Assembly: GCA_016717165.1 (NCBI GenBank)
Contig: JADKGA010000002.1
Coordinates: forward strand, 1,240,001 to 1,304,000
Source of the DNA: Candidatus Lutibacillus vidarii
GTDB taxonomy: Bacteria; Actinomycetota; Actinomycetes; Actinomycetales; Dermatophilaceae
Length of the DNA: 64,000 nucleotides
Reading direction: 5' to 3'
The translations under genes and the position numbers were made by a program. Positions within the stretch are counted from its first letter, which is position 1. Every line of letters starts with the position of its first letter. The notes under the pieces are model-generated. The model was not told the origin of the DNA. It saw nothing but the letters and a program-made list of their open reading frames with translations, and ran no database searches. Positions 56,715 through 64,000 of this stretch are shown here, piece after piece.

Positions 56715-57164
56715 TCAGTGGTTCGGCTCACTTCTGCCGGGGCTTGCTCGCCCGGCGGCAGTGAGCGCATCTGCGATCCTGTGTACGCACCCGTCAGGAT
56801 CGCGGCGCACGTCGGTGTCCCACACACGGACCACGACCCATCCGGCCTCCGCGAGCAGGGCATCGGCTCGTGCGTCACGGGCCTGGTTCGCTGCGATCTT
56901 GTCCCTCCAGAACGGGGTCGCCTTGTCCGGGTCGAACTTCTTCCCGTGCCAGAACTCCCCGTCGATGAACACGGCTACCTTCCACCTGCCGTACGCGATG
57001 TCGGGCTTGCCGGGCAGATCCTTCCGGTGGAGCCGGTAGCCGGCCAGCCCCGCGGCACGGAGGGCGGCCCTGAGGGCGAGCTCGGGGCCGGTGTTCTTGC
57101 CCTTCACCCTCGACATGAGCCGGGACCTGCGCTCCGGGGTCAACCTGTCCACCACCCCGCCCAT
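56715..57164 (-). CDS. Vsr-like very short patch repair endonuclease
   Basis: A 149-residue nuclease of the Vsr/DUF559 fold. LTPERRSRLMSRVKGKNTGP is the typical opening, Glu28 and Asp55 (in GKPDIAY) are candidate metal ligands, FIDGEFWHG holds His73, and GWVVVRVWDTDV ends the fold. The zinc cysteines of E. coli Vsr are absent. Vsr nicks T:G mismatches produced when 5-methylcytosine deaminates, which fits the C5-cytosine methyltransferase gene nearby. It is divergent from the unknown gene at 57216. Confidence 0.85.
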   Translation of the reverse strand: MGGVVDRLTPERRSRLMSRVKGKNTGPELALRAALRAAGLAGYRLHRKDLPGKPDIAYGRWKVAVFIDGEFWHGKKFDPDKATPFWRDKIAANQARDARADALLAEAGWVVVRVWDTDVRRDPDGCVHRIADALTAAGRASPGRSEPNH

Positions 57165-57215
57165 CACAGCCCACGGCGGTACGGGAAGCAATCGCGGGGT
57201 GGGACACTCGGCTGC

Positions 57216-57686
57216 ATGACCGTCGCGCTCCTCCACGCGGGAGACCCGCGCCATCCTGACCACGCCGAGTGGCTGGCCGAACTGGGCCGGGTGACGTACG
57301 CCGCCGCCGGGGTGGCGGGCATCTGCTTCGACTTGGCGCGGGTGCTCGGAGGCGTCGACTCCGCAGCCATGTACAACGACCCGCTCGGCACGCTTGCGAA
57401 ACGGCTCCAGCCGTTGGCGGCGACAGACAACCCGACGGGTATGCGCGGTTTCGCGGCGAACCTCGACCGGGCGCGCGTAGCCCGCAACGACCTGCTGCAC
57501 GCCCTCCCAGTCCGCCACGGACTCCACCGCCGGCGCACCGACGACCCGCACTACGTGCGGAACTTCTTCGACGTCGCCGACCTCGCCGCCGTCACCGCGA
57601 TCCTCGAAACCACACGCTCCGAGGGCAACCGGCTGCTCTACCACGACAGCGGCCAGTCCGTCCGCGACTGGTACAACCGCCAGTAG
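57216..57686 (+). CDS. Unknown protein in the restriction-modification group
   Basis: A 156-residue protein I do not recognise. It is mainly helical, with VALLHAGDPRHPDHAEWLAE at the start, and has no membrane segment, Cys pair or clear catalytic motif. The end, NRLLYHDSGQSVRDWYNRQ, is polar. ATG 57216 is 51 bp from the divergent Vsr start and the gene runs toward the methyltransferase, 70 bp away. Its position suggests a role with the restriction system, perhaps control, but this is only context. Confidence 0.65.
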   Translation: MTVALLHAGDPRHPDHAEWLAELGRVTYAAAGVAGICFDLARVLGGVDSAAMYNDPLGTLAKRLQPLAATDNPTGMRGFAANLDRARVARNDLLHALPVRHGLHRRRTDDPHYVRNFFDVADLAAVTAILETTRSEGNRLLYHDSGQSVRDWYNRQ

Positions 57687-57756
57687 CCCGCGGGGTTATC
57701 CACAGGTCGGCGAGCCAGTAGGCCGGGAGGGGGACCGGACGGATACTCTCGGCCGT

Positions 57757-59166
57757 ATGCCTGTGACCGTCCCCACCCGTCCTGTCGCCGTGGACCTGTT
57801 CGCGGGCGCCGGCGGGCTCTCTCTCGGGCTGGAGCAGGCCGGGTTCGACGTGCTCGCATCCGTCGAGTACGACCCCGTGCACGCGGCGACGCACGAACGG
57901 AACTTCCCCCACACGGAGGTGCTGTGCGCGTCCGCCGCTGACATCACCGGCGACCAGTTCCGCGCCGCTGTCGCCTGCGGCTGGGAACGGCACCACCCCG
58001 GCGAGACGTGGGACGGTCACGTTCACCTGGTCGCGGGCGGGCCGCCCTGCCAGGGGTTCTCGTGGATCGGGAAGCGGCAGGTCGACGACACCCGTAACGA
58101 CCTGATCTTCCACTTCTTCCGGCTCGTGAACGAGCTCCGCCCGGACTACTTCGTGATGGAGAACGTGCCCGGCATGCTGTCCGGCGCGCACAAGGCGCTG
58201 CTGGACGACCTGGTCGACCACTTCGAGGCGGCCGGGTACGTCGTTCAGCCCGCGCGGATCCTGAACGCAGCGGAGTACGGCGTCCCGCAGGACCGGCGCC
58301 GGCTGTTCCTGATCGGGTCCCGTGAGGGGCTGGTTCCGGCGACGCACCCGGAGCCGACGGTGGAGCCCGTGCGGAAGGTACGGTCAACGGTGCCGCCGCC
58401 GATGTTCGAGCTGCTGCCCATCGGGCCCACCGTCTCGGACGCCGTCGCGGACCTGCCCGACCTCGACACATTCGACGCGCTGCTCGACTCCGACCACACG
58501 CGCCTGTCCGCGAAGGCACGCCGGAAGCAGGAGTCGTCCGCGTCGCCGTACGCGCGCCGCCTCATGGGCCTCGACCCCGACGACGGCGACTACTCGCACC
58601 CGCGGGACTGGGAACCGGACCTGCTCACCTCGTCCATGCGGACGGTGCACACGCCCGTGTCCGTGGCCCGGTTCGCGTCCACGACCCCCGGCAAGGTCGA
58701 GCCGGTGTCCCGGTTCCTGCGCCTGCCCGGCGACGGGCTCTGCAACACGCTCCGCGCCGGGACGGGCGGAGAGCGGGGAGCGTTCACCAGCCCCCGCCCG
58801 ATCCACCCGACCCTCCCGCGCGTCCTCTCCGTCCGAGAGGCAGCGCGCCTGCACTCGTTCCCCGACTGGTTCCGGTTCCACGTGACCAAGTGGAACGGGT
58901 TCCGCCAGATCGGCAACGCCGTCCCGCCGCTGCTCGGACGCGCCGTCGGAGCCCAGGTCATCGCCGCGCTCGGCCTGACCCCGACCCGCCCCGCCACGGC
59001 TCTGCGGACCGGCCCGGACGACCTGCTCACCCTGTCGATGAAGGACGCCGCCGACCGTATGGGAGCCGACCGGGAGTCCATGCCGAAGTCCCGCCGCGTC
59101 TCCCGCGAGCAGCTCGCCCGGATCGCCGCCGAGCAGGAGAACGGCCAGGAGAGGGAGTCCGCCTGA
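57757..59166 (+). CDS. DNA (cytosine-5)-methyltransferase
   Basis: A 469-residue C5-cytosine methyltransferase. Motif I is VDLFAGAGGLSLGLEQAG, motif IV GGPPCQGFSW with nucleophile Cys98, motif VI ENVPGM, motif VIII QDRRRLFLIG, motif X QIGNAVPPLLGRAV. The target domain lies between about residues 200 and 370, and the specificity cannot be read. The C-terminal 60 residues are an extra charged tail. TACTCT (57744-57749) seven bases before ATG suggests a leaderless start. It protects host DNA from the nuclease encoded next (one-base TGATG overlap). Confidence 0.94.
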   Translation: MPVTVPTRPVAVDLFAGAGGLSLGLEQAGFDVLASVEYDPVHAATHERNFPHTEVLCASAADITGDQFRAAVACGWERHHPGETWDGHVHLVAGGPPCQGFSWIGKRQVDDTRNDLIFHFFRLVNELRPDYFVMENVPGMLSGAHKALLDDLVDHFEAAGYVVQPARILNAAEYGVPQDRRRLFLIGSREGLVPATHPEPTVEPVRKVRSTVPPPMFELLPIGPTVSDAVADLPDLDTFDALLDSDHTRLSAKARRKQESSASPYARRLMGLDPDDGDYSHPRDWEPDLLTSSMRTVHTPVSVARFASTTPGKVEPVSRFLRLPGDGLCNTLRAGTGGERGAFTSPRPIHPTLPRVLSVREAARLHSFPDWFRFHVTKWNGFRQIGNAVPPLLGRAVGAQVIAALGLTPTRPATALRTGPDDLLTLSMKDAADRMGADRESMPKSRRVSREQLARIAAEQENGQERESA

Positions 59167-59996
59167 TGCCACCACGCAAGGGCGTGTACGGCGCCATCGT
59201 CGAACACATCTTCCACAAGCACTACAAGCCCGGCGACACCGAGGTCGAGTTCGACCGGCCCGAGATCGAGACCGCGTGCGCGGCCCTCGGCGTGAAGGTC
59301 CCGAAGAACCTCGGCGACGTCGTCTACACCTACCGCTACCGCTCCGACATGCCCGCCACCGTCGCCGCGAAAGCACCCACCGGGCAGGCATGGCTCATCC
59401 GCGGACGCGGCATCGCCAAGTACGCGTTCGTGGCCGTGGACGAGGCGCTCCTCGCGAACATCCGCCCCACCCCCGGCCACGCCGTCGTCAAGGTCCCCGA
59501 CTCGACACCCGGCATCATCGCCAAGCACGTCCAGACCTCCGAACAGGCGCTGCTCGCGAAGGTCCGCTACAACCGGCTGATCGACCTGTTCACCGGCGTC
59601 GTCTGCCACTCCCTACAGAACCACTGGCGCACCACCGTCGGACAGGGCCAGATCGAGACCGACGAGGTGTACCTCGGCGTGGACCGGCACGGCACCCAGT
59701 ACGTCATCCCCGTCGAGGCGAAGGGCGGCAGCGACGCGCAGAGCATCGTGCAGATGGACCAGGACCTGGCCCTGTGCAAGGACAAGTTCCCCGACCTGGT
59801 GCCCCTGCTCGTCGCCACCCAGTTCACCGGCCGCGGCGCGAGCCCGAAGGTCGTCATGTTCCTGCTCACCGAAGACCCCGTGTCGGGGTGGCCGCAAGTG
59901 ACCAGCGAAGCCCACTACCAGCTCGTCACGCCCGACTCCATCACCGCAGCCGAACTCGCCGCGTACCGCCGAGAATCCCTCCGGGCCCAGCCGTAG
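59166..59996 (+). CDS. Probable restriction endonuclease, PD-(D/E)xK type
   Basis: A 276-residue protein not assigned to a named restriction family. Residues 164-186, from IETDEVYLGVD through YVIPVEAKGG, fit a PD-(D/E)xK active site, with Asp/Glu166-167 and Glu184-x-Lys186. The N-terminal part, YGAIVEHIFHKHYKPGDTEV, may bind DNA. Its start overlaps the methyltransferase stop by one base, so it is co-translated with its protective partner, which supports a type II restriction role. Confidence 0.78.
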   Translation: MPPRKGVYGAIVEHIFHKHYKPGDTEVEFDRPEIETACAALGVKVPKNLGDVVYTYRYRSDMPATVAAKAPTGQAWLIRGRGIAKYAFVAVDEALLANIRPTPGHAVVKVPDSTPGIIAKHVQTSEQALLAKVRYNRLIDLFTGVVCHSLQNHWRTTVGQGQIETDEVYLGVDRHGTQYVIPVEAKGGSDAQSIVQMDQDLALCKDKFPDLVPLLVATQFTGRGASPKVVMFLLTEDPVSGWPQVTSEAHYQLVTPDSITAAELAAYRRESLRAQP

Positions 59997-60046
59997 CGCT
60001 GCTCCTTGCGTTTTCGTCGAGTCCGATTCGATCCCGCGTAGTTTGC

Positions 60047-60463
60047 CTAGCTTTGAAGCGCTGCGGCTATCGCCCTTTGTGACGTGCTACACATCGAGAC
60101 CATGTCCGCGAAGAACGCGAGGTTGTCCTCGACGGAGCCGTACTCGCTGGGGTCATCCCACATGGTGCAAATCAACGCCCGAGCTGTGGCGTCCACTTCG
60201 TCTTGGATCATCACGCTGCTCCCGTTCCTTGCCTCTAGGAAGTCCCAGGCCGCAGCCCTGAAAGGTTCAAGTGGGAGGGCTGCCGGGTCACCGTCTATCC
60301 ACTTGCGTTGGGCCTCCTGCAGCCCGCCAGACAGGGTGGCTGGGAGGGCTGGCAGCTCGCGCACCACTAGGAGCATCACTTGCTCGGCGGCAGTGGCGAA
60401 GGAAATCCCTGCGCGCCCAGCGCGCGACTCAATCGCCGCAATCAAATCATCATGCACGCTCAT
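60047..60463 (-). CDS. Putative immunity protein for the Rhs deaminase toxin
   Basis: A 138-residue helical protein, opening SVHDDLIAAIESRAGRAGIS and containing ALICTMWDDPSEYGSVEDNL. I do not recognise a family. It overlaps the stop of the Rhs toxin ORF by four bases (ATGA), the standard place for an immunity gene in polymorphic toxin systems. Composition is acidic, suited to binding a basic toxin domain. Function is inferred from position only. Confidence 0.65.
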   Translation of the reverse strand: MSVHDDLIAAIESRAGRAGISFATAAEQVMLLVVRELPALPATLSGGLQEAQRKWIDGDPAALPLEPFRAAAWDFLEARNGSSVMIQDEVDATARALICTMWDDPSEYGSVEDNLAFFADMVSMCSTSQRAIAAALQS

Positions 60464-61074
60464 TGGTGGTACCCCATCGCATCCCGCAAGAAGGCGCAAC
60501 TCTGACAAGGGGGGCGGACCGCCCCGTGCGGAACCTGACCCTTGTCGCCGATCTGAACTGCTCGCATCGAGCCCCCCTTCGGGTCTACCCCTGCTCGCAG
60601 CGCTTGGCTCACGCAACGAGGTTCCGCGCACCCCCCATGCCAAGGCGCGCGGGCACGCGCTGGTATCGAGTCCAGCACCGCGCTCACTCGTGGGTGGAGT
60701 TGCGTGGGAGAACCAGAAGCGTCAATGAACGACCTGCCGCCCGCTTTGAACTCAGCGACCGCCCCCTTCATCTTGCCCGCCCTGTACTGCGCGTCTGCGA
60801 ACTTCGCTAGCCGATCCGATCCCTCAACTAGGCGGTTCGCTTCTGAGACCGCCCTCTCGCACCATGCCTTCATTGCATGGCTGGCGCGTGCTTGCGCATG
60901 GGCCATAACACGTCCGAGACGCGCGAGACGGAGCAACATCCGGGGGCTCATCTGCCCGGTCGGGTCTCCGGTGAGGTACGGGTCGCCGTCGGTGTAGCCG
61001 TACGCGCTGCGGGTGAGCGTCACGAGGGGGTCGCGGGTGAGGAACTGGCCCGTCTGCGTCGTAGTAGCGGGCAC
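60460..61074 (-). CDS. Rhs C-terminal fragment with a cytidine-deaminase-like toxin domain
   Basis: A 204-residue open frame, possibly reinitiating at GTG 61074. The first 40 residues are the end of the Rhs core (TGQFLTRDPLVTLTRSAYGY, then DPYLTGDPTG). A helical linker follows, then a deaminase-like domain: HGGCAEPRC with Cys149-Ala-Glu151, and PPCQSC with Cys190 and Cys193, the zinc and catalytic residues of the YwqJ-type deaminase fold. Such toxins deaminate cytidine or adenosine in nucleic acids. The adjoining immunity-like gene overlaps by four bases. The toxin part is intact although the Rhs shell upstream is broken. Confidence 0.7.
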   Translation of the reverse strand: MPATTTQTGQFLTRDPLVTLTRSAYGYTDGDPYLTGDPTGQMSPRMLLRLARLGRVMAHAQARASHAMKAWCERAVSEANRLVEGSDRLAKFADAQYRAGKMKGAVAEFKAGGRSFIDASGSPTQLHPRVSAVLDSIPARARAPWHGGCAEPRCVSQALRAGVDPKGGSMRAVQIGDKGQVPHGAVRPPCQSCAFLRDAMGYHQ

Positions 61075-62265
61075 GGAGGTAGGTGAGCCGGACTCGGTGT
61101 CGCGGTACTCCCCGGCCCAGCCGAACGGGCTGGTCGCGCCCGTGCCGGTCGTGGCGGTCTGGTTGCGTTACGCGTCCCACGTCCGGGAGAGCTTGACCGC
61201 CCCGGCCCCGTCGACCAGCGCCCGGATCGACCCGGTCAGGTCTGTAACCGGGTAGACGGTGGTGCCGCCCGTGGTGGCGGTCTGCTGGACGAGACCTCCG
61301 TCGGGGCCGTACAGGTAGCGGTTCGTCCCGTCCTGCAACAGCAACGGCAGGCCCCCGCTCGGGTCCCACAGGAACGTCTCGACCGGGCCTGTGCCGGTCT
61401 GCTTCGACTGGCGTACCCCGTCCGCGTCGTACGTGTAGACGGTCGCGGCCCCGGTCGCGGGGGTGTTGGTGGCGAGCCGGTCTTCCGCGTCGTAGGCGTA
61501 GCCGAGGGTCTGCCCGCCGCCGGTCCGCCCGGTGCGCGCCCCGGTCGGGCTGTACCCGTACGAGTAGGCGGTCGTGCCGACGGTCGCGGCGGTGAGCCGG
61601 CCCCCGTTCGAGAACGTCCGGCCCGTCTGCCCCGGCACGGTCTTCAGGTTCGAGGCGGTGTCCCAGCCGTACGTCTTCGTCCCGTCGGCCGTGACACGCA
61701 CGGCCGCGTCGAACGTGAGGCTGCGGGTCGTGTCGCCCGTGACGGCCGTGCCGGTCGGGGTGATCGTGTTGAGGGCGTCGCGGTTGTCGTAGCCGTACCC
61801 GAACGACGCGAGCGCGGTCGCACCCGCCTTCGTGACGAGCGACGTGGGCCGGGCCGCGTTGTCGTACGTGTTCGTGGTGACGACCGTCCCGCCGGGCCGC
61901 GTGTGCGTCCTCGGGTTCCCGTCCGGGTCGTACGTCCACGAGTGCGACCGGGCGGCCCAGTCGGTGAGCCCGGTCATCCGGCCCTCGTCGTCGAACGCCC
62001 TGGTAACGGTCCCGCCGCCGGTGCCGGGATACGTGATCGAGGTCTGCCGGCCGCGCTGGTCGTACCCGAACGTCACGTCGCGGGCCGTGCCGGGGGCGTC
62101 CAGCTTCGTGACTTGGCCCGCGTTGTCGTACTGGGTGTACCAGGGGATCCCGTCACGGCTCGTCGTGGACGTGCGCCGCCCCGCGAGGTCGTAGACGTAG
62201 GTCGCGTACCGGACCCCGTCGACGGTCCGGGTGAGGACCCGGCCGGCAGGGTCGTACGCGAGACG
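60460..62265 (-). pseudogene. Decayed Rhs/YD-repeat gene, truncated at its 5' end
   Basis: YD repeats run from LAYDPAGRVLTRTVDGVRYA to the core KLSRTWDA. They include YDLAGRRTSTTSRDG, YDQRGRQTSITYPGTGG and YDAEDRLATNTPATG. At 61168-61170 a TAA replaces the expected Tyr codon. Further on, one base is missing and one extra: the canonical LTYLRARYYDA is found only in another frame, between ESG and TGQFLTRDP. The N-terminal part is missing and the 5' end joins a TnsA-like gene at about 62265. Rhs shells normally deliver the C-terminal toxin. Confidence 0.85.
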
Positions 62266-63007
62266 GCCAGGTCGGCCCGTAGACGCCGCGCCCACAGCAG
62301 GTGGTACACGAAAGCACGCGCCACACCGGCCGGGATGCCGAGCCGGTCGGCTGCGTGCTCCGCGCCCACTGCGAGGGCCAGTCCCTCGCTGAACGCCGCG
62401 GTGATCACCGCTTCGGCGGTCGGGTCGGGGCGGCACCTGTCCGTGCGGTAGCCAGCGAGCCAGCGGCGTTCACCGCGCTGTCCTCTGGGAGCCCGTCCAG
62501 TACCGTGTAGTCCCAGCCGATGAGCTCACACGCCGCCCGTGTCAGGTCCGACTGGGCGGCGAACCTGCCGTCACGCATCCCGGACGCACGGACGTCCACG
62601 ACGAGACCGGATCCGTCCGCCCGACGGACGAAGTAGTCCACCACGTGGTCGCGTGGACCGGCCTTACCGCCGGAGAGGGGCCAGAGGAACGCTAACGGCT
62701 GCGCGGCTACCGAGACGGTGTCGGGCTGGAAGTCCAGCCAGATGAGCGAGTCCCGTTCAAGGAGCGACTCGTACCCGACGTGGGCCGGTGCCCGGTACGA
62801 CCAGTAGTCGCCCTCGTAGTTGCGCTTCTGGCGCCACGAGCGGAAAGGACGCATGAACAGGCCGTCCTCGACCGGCCACGAGGCGACGACCGGACTTGCA
62901 GGTTCAGGACCTAGGGTGCGCCCAGGAAGCCGGCACTCGACCAGCGTTCCGTCCGTGACGTTACGCGGCAGCGAGCCGGGGATGGACGCGGAGCCAGCGC
63001 GAGCCAC
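62262..63007 (-). pseudogene. TnsA-like transposase endonuclease subunit, frameshifted and 3' truncated
   Basis: The open part (63007 to 62405, 200 residues) has the TnsA-type nuclease core: YESLLERDSLIWLDFQPDTV with Glu, HVVDYFVRR with Asp124 and LVVDVRA, where Arg replaces the usual Lys. The C-terminal domain continues in another frame: ERRWLAGYRTDRCRPDP, TAEAVITAAFSEGLAL, then YHLLWARRLRADL. So a 1-bp indel lies near 62475. The frame then merges with Rhs sequence near 62265. TnsA cuts the 5' ends of Tn7-like elements. No TnsB, TnsC or TniQ gene follows, so the element is defunct. Confidence 0.75.
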
Positions 63008-63534
63008 GGCGACCTCCTAGCGGCAACATACAGTCGGAATGACTACATCTCGGCACTACTGCTCGGACTATGGCAATGTCAACGTGGACTCAACAGTCCA
63101 CGGGAGAAGTACGCGAACCTCATTTACTATGAGTGCCGATAATCGACATTATGTCGCACCAGCTCGACCGCGGCCATCACGGCGTAACGGTCACCTTCGA
63201 CCGACAACCCGTGCCCCTCCCCCCCAACTCTCGAGCGGGTACACCCATGGAAAGGCAAACTACGGAACGACCAACGCCGGCCGCTGCACGCTCCTGCACG
63301 CTTACCCGCGCAGCAGGCGAAGGCTCGCGGGAGGGTCCGACTCACTGCACCACTGCAGGTTGATTTTGTCCCCGACGCGCGACCATGTGCCGGAGCCGAC
63401 ACCGCGATGGACTCGGTGGACAGGCACGTGGCGTGGCGCAGGGTCTTTGATCGGTAAGGCGCTCGTAAGACCCCGGGGCGACCTTGGCCCGTACGGTCGA
63501 AGAGTCAGACCACCTCCACCTGGAAGGACTCACC
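63008..63534. other. Intergenic region at the island edge, no gene found
   Basis: A 527-bp stretch of visibly lower GC between the TnsA remnant and the secreted protein. It has a perfect small inverted repeat CGTGGACT-CAAC-AGTCCACG (63083-63102). A possible -10 box TACGGT (63492-63497) would serve the downstream gene. The short open frames on either strand have no family features. It may contain the end of the former Tn7-like element, but no terminal repeat could be recognised without its partner end. Confidence 0.5.
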
Positions 63535-64000
63535 ATGACGCGACATCTGTTCGCGAAGGCCGCCCGCGGCCTAGCCGGTGCCACGGCGGCGAGTGCGCTC
63601 GTTCTGGCGGCCGCTCCGGCAGACGCGGCTCTCCCCCCGGCAAAGACCCTGCCGCCGATCGTCGGCCTGCTTCACTGTGGGTATGCCGGATTCGACTTCC
63701 CGAGCCCGGGCCAGAGCGTCCGGTTCCCGGTGACGCAGTGGGCGTGGGATGGTCTGGCCCGTCCGATCGCGGTTCGACTCGTGGGAATCGCGCCGGACAC
63801 ACCCAGCTACGGGACCTGGGCGATCGACACCCACGGCACCACATCCCGTTTCGACGACGAGGTCACCTTCACCGCGGCGGCGCCCCCGCCCACATACGCC
63901 TACACGGGAGTCGCCTACACCGTCGCCGCCCACGGACAGCGGGCGACCTGTCGGATCCAGTCCAACGCCGCCCAGCCCCCGGCGGAGGCGGCTGACGAGG
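63535..64000 (+). CDS. Secreted protein of unknown function, 3' end beyond the window
   Basis: 155 residues are visible. MTRHLFAKAARGLAGATAAS, then ALVLAAAPADA, form a Sec signal peptide with likely cleavage after ADA. The mature part has two Cys (GLLHCGYAGFDF and RATCRIQSNAAQPP), which probably form a disulfide, and beta-rich polar sequence. I do not recognise a family. GGAAGGA lies six bases before ATG 63535. It runs off the right edge. Confidence 0.8.
   Translation, partial: MTRHLFAKAARGLAGATAASALVLAAAPADAALPPAKTLPPIVGLLHCGYAGFDFPSPGQSVRFPVTQWAWDGLARPIAVRLVGIAPDTPSYGTWAIDTHGTTSRFDDEVTFTAAAPPPTYAYTGVAYTVAAHGQRATCRIQSNAAQPPAEAADE

Noticed and set aside
57696..57704. Perfect DnaA box TTATCCACA
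   Set aside because: It is a single box with no second box, AT-rich unwinding region, dnaA or dnaN nearby, so it does not indicate an origin.
63039..63995. A 318-codon frame across the island edge and the secreted protein
   Set aside because: It is out of frame with the signal-peptide gene at 63535, which has a good ribosome site, and shows no features of its own.

Overview
The window is a high-GC actinobacterial chromosome segment. The complete pup-proteasome pathway (dop, pup, prcB, prcA, pafA, pafB, pafC), RbpA, a separate lnt and ppm1 pair, and PyrR leaders whose stem covers the ribosome-binding site all point to Actinomycetota. Gene content and codon habits fit a member of the Intrasporangiaceae or a close relative; that family call is inference. 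Most genes overlap their operon neighbour by 1-4 bases. Several isolated genes look leaderless, with a TANNNT -10 box 6-7 bases before the start codon. No rRNA, tRNA or CRISPR array was found.

Layout. 1-8318: 5' part of a PRPP synthetase gene (minus strand), then the Pup-proteasome locus, with two long coiled-coil genes inserted antisense between prcA and pafA. 8293-9863: a DMT-family transporter and a PPOX-fold protein. 9950-22540: the pyrimidine operon pyrR-pyrB-pyrC-carA // carB-pyrD-pyrF. It is split by a lower-GC, reverse-oriented ABC exporter pair (14083-17021). Each half has its own PyrR-type stem-loop leader, and carB is preceded by a 13-codon leader ORF. 22610-31496: two FKBP isomerases, pafB, pafC, a small membrane protein, tatA, tatC, a lipid kinase and the helicase helY. 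31536-36442: an esterase, yaaA, a 5'-3' exonuclease, an Lrp regulator and a Bcr/CflA exporter.

36487-45076: a lysine degradation cluster (kamA, kdd, kamD, kamE, kal) by the beta-lysine route. It is interrupted at 39120-42127 by an array of 68-bp palindromic repeats and by an ECF sigma factor with a putative partner. 45486-50404: lnt, ppm1 (apparently frameshifted), fxsA, rbpA and a UMF1-type transporter whose last 59 bp are tandemly duplicated. 50616-54724: a biotin ECF transporter (bioY convergent to bioN and bioM), with bioMN in one operon with a small acyl-CoA ligase and a thiolase lacking one catalytic cysteine.

55640-63534 is an accessory island. It holds a Phd/PIN toxin-antitoxin pair with a clear operator, a fragment of a second toxin, and a restriction-modification group (Vsr-like nuclease, unknown protein, C5-cytosine methyltransferase, PD-(D/E)xK nuclease). 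It also holds a decayed Rhs gene whose C-terminal cytidine-deaminase-like toxin and overlapping immunity-type gene remain open, and a frameshifted TnsA-like transposase subunit fused to the Rhs remnant. A secreted protein gene runs off the right end.

The most interesting items are the Rhs deaminase/immunity module, the duplicated PyrR leader with the carB leader ORF, the 68-bp palindrome family, the ligase-thiolase-BioMN operon and the over-represented octamer GGCATACC.
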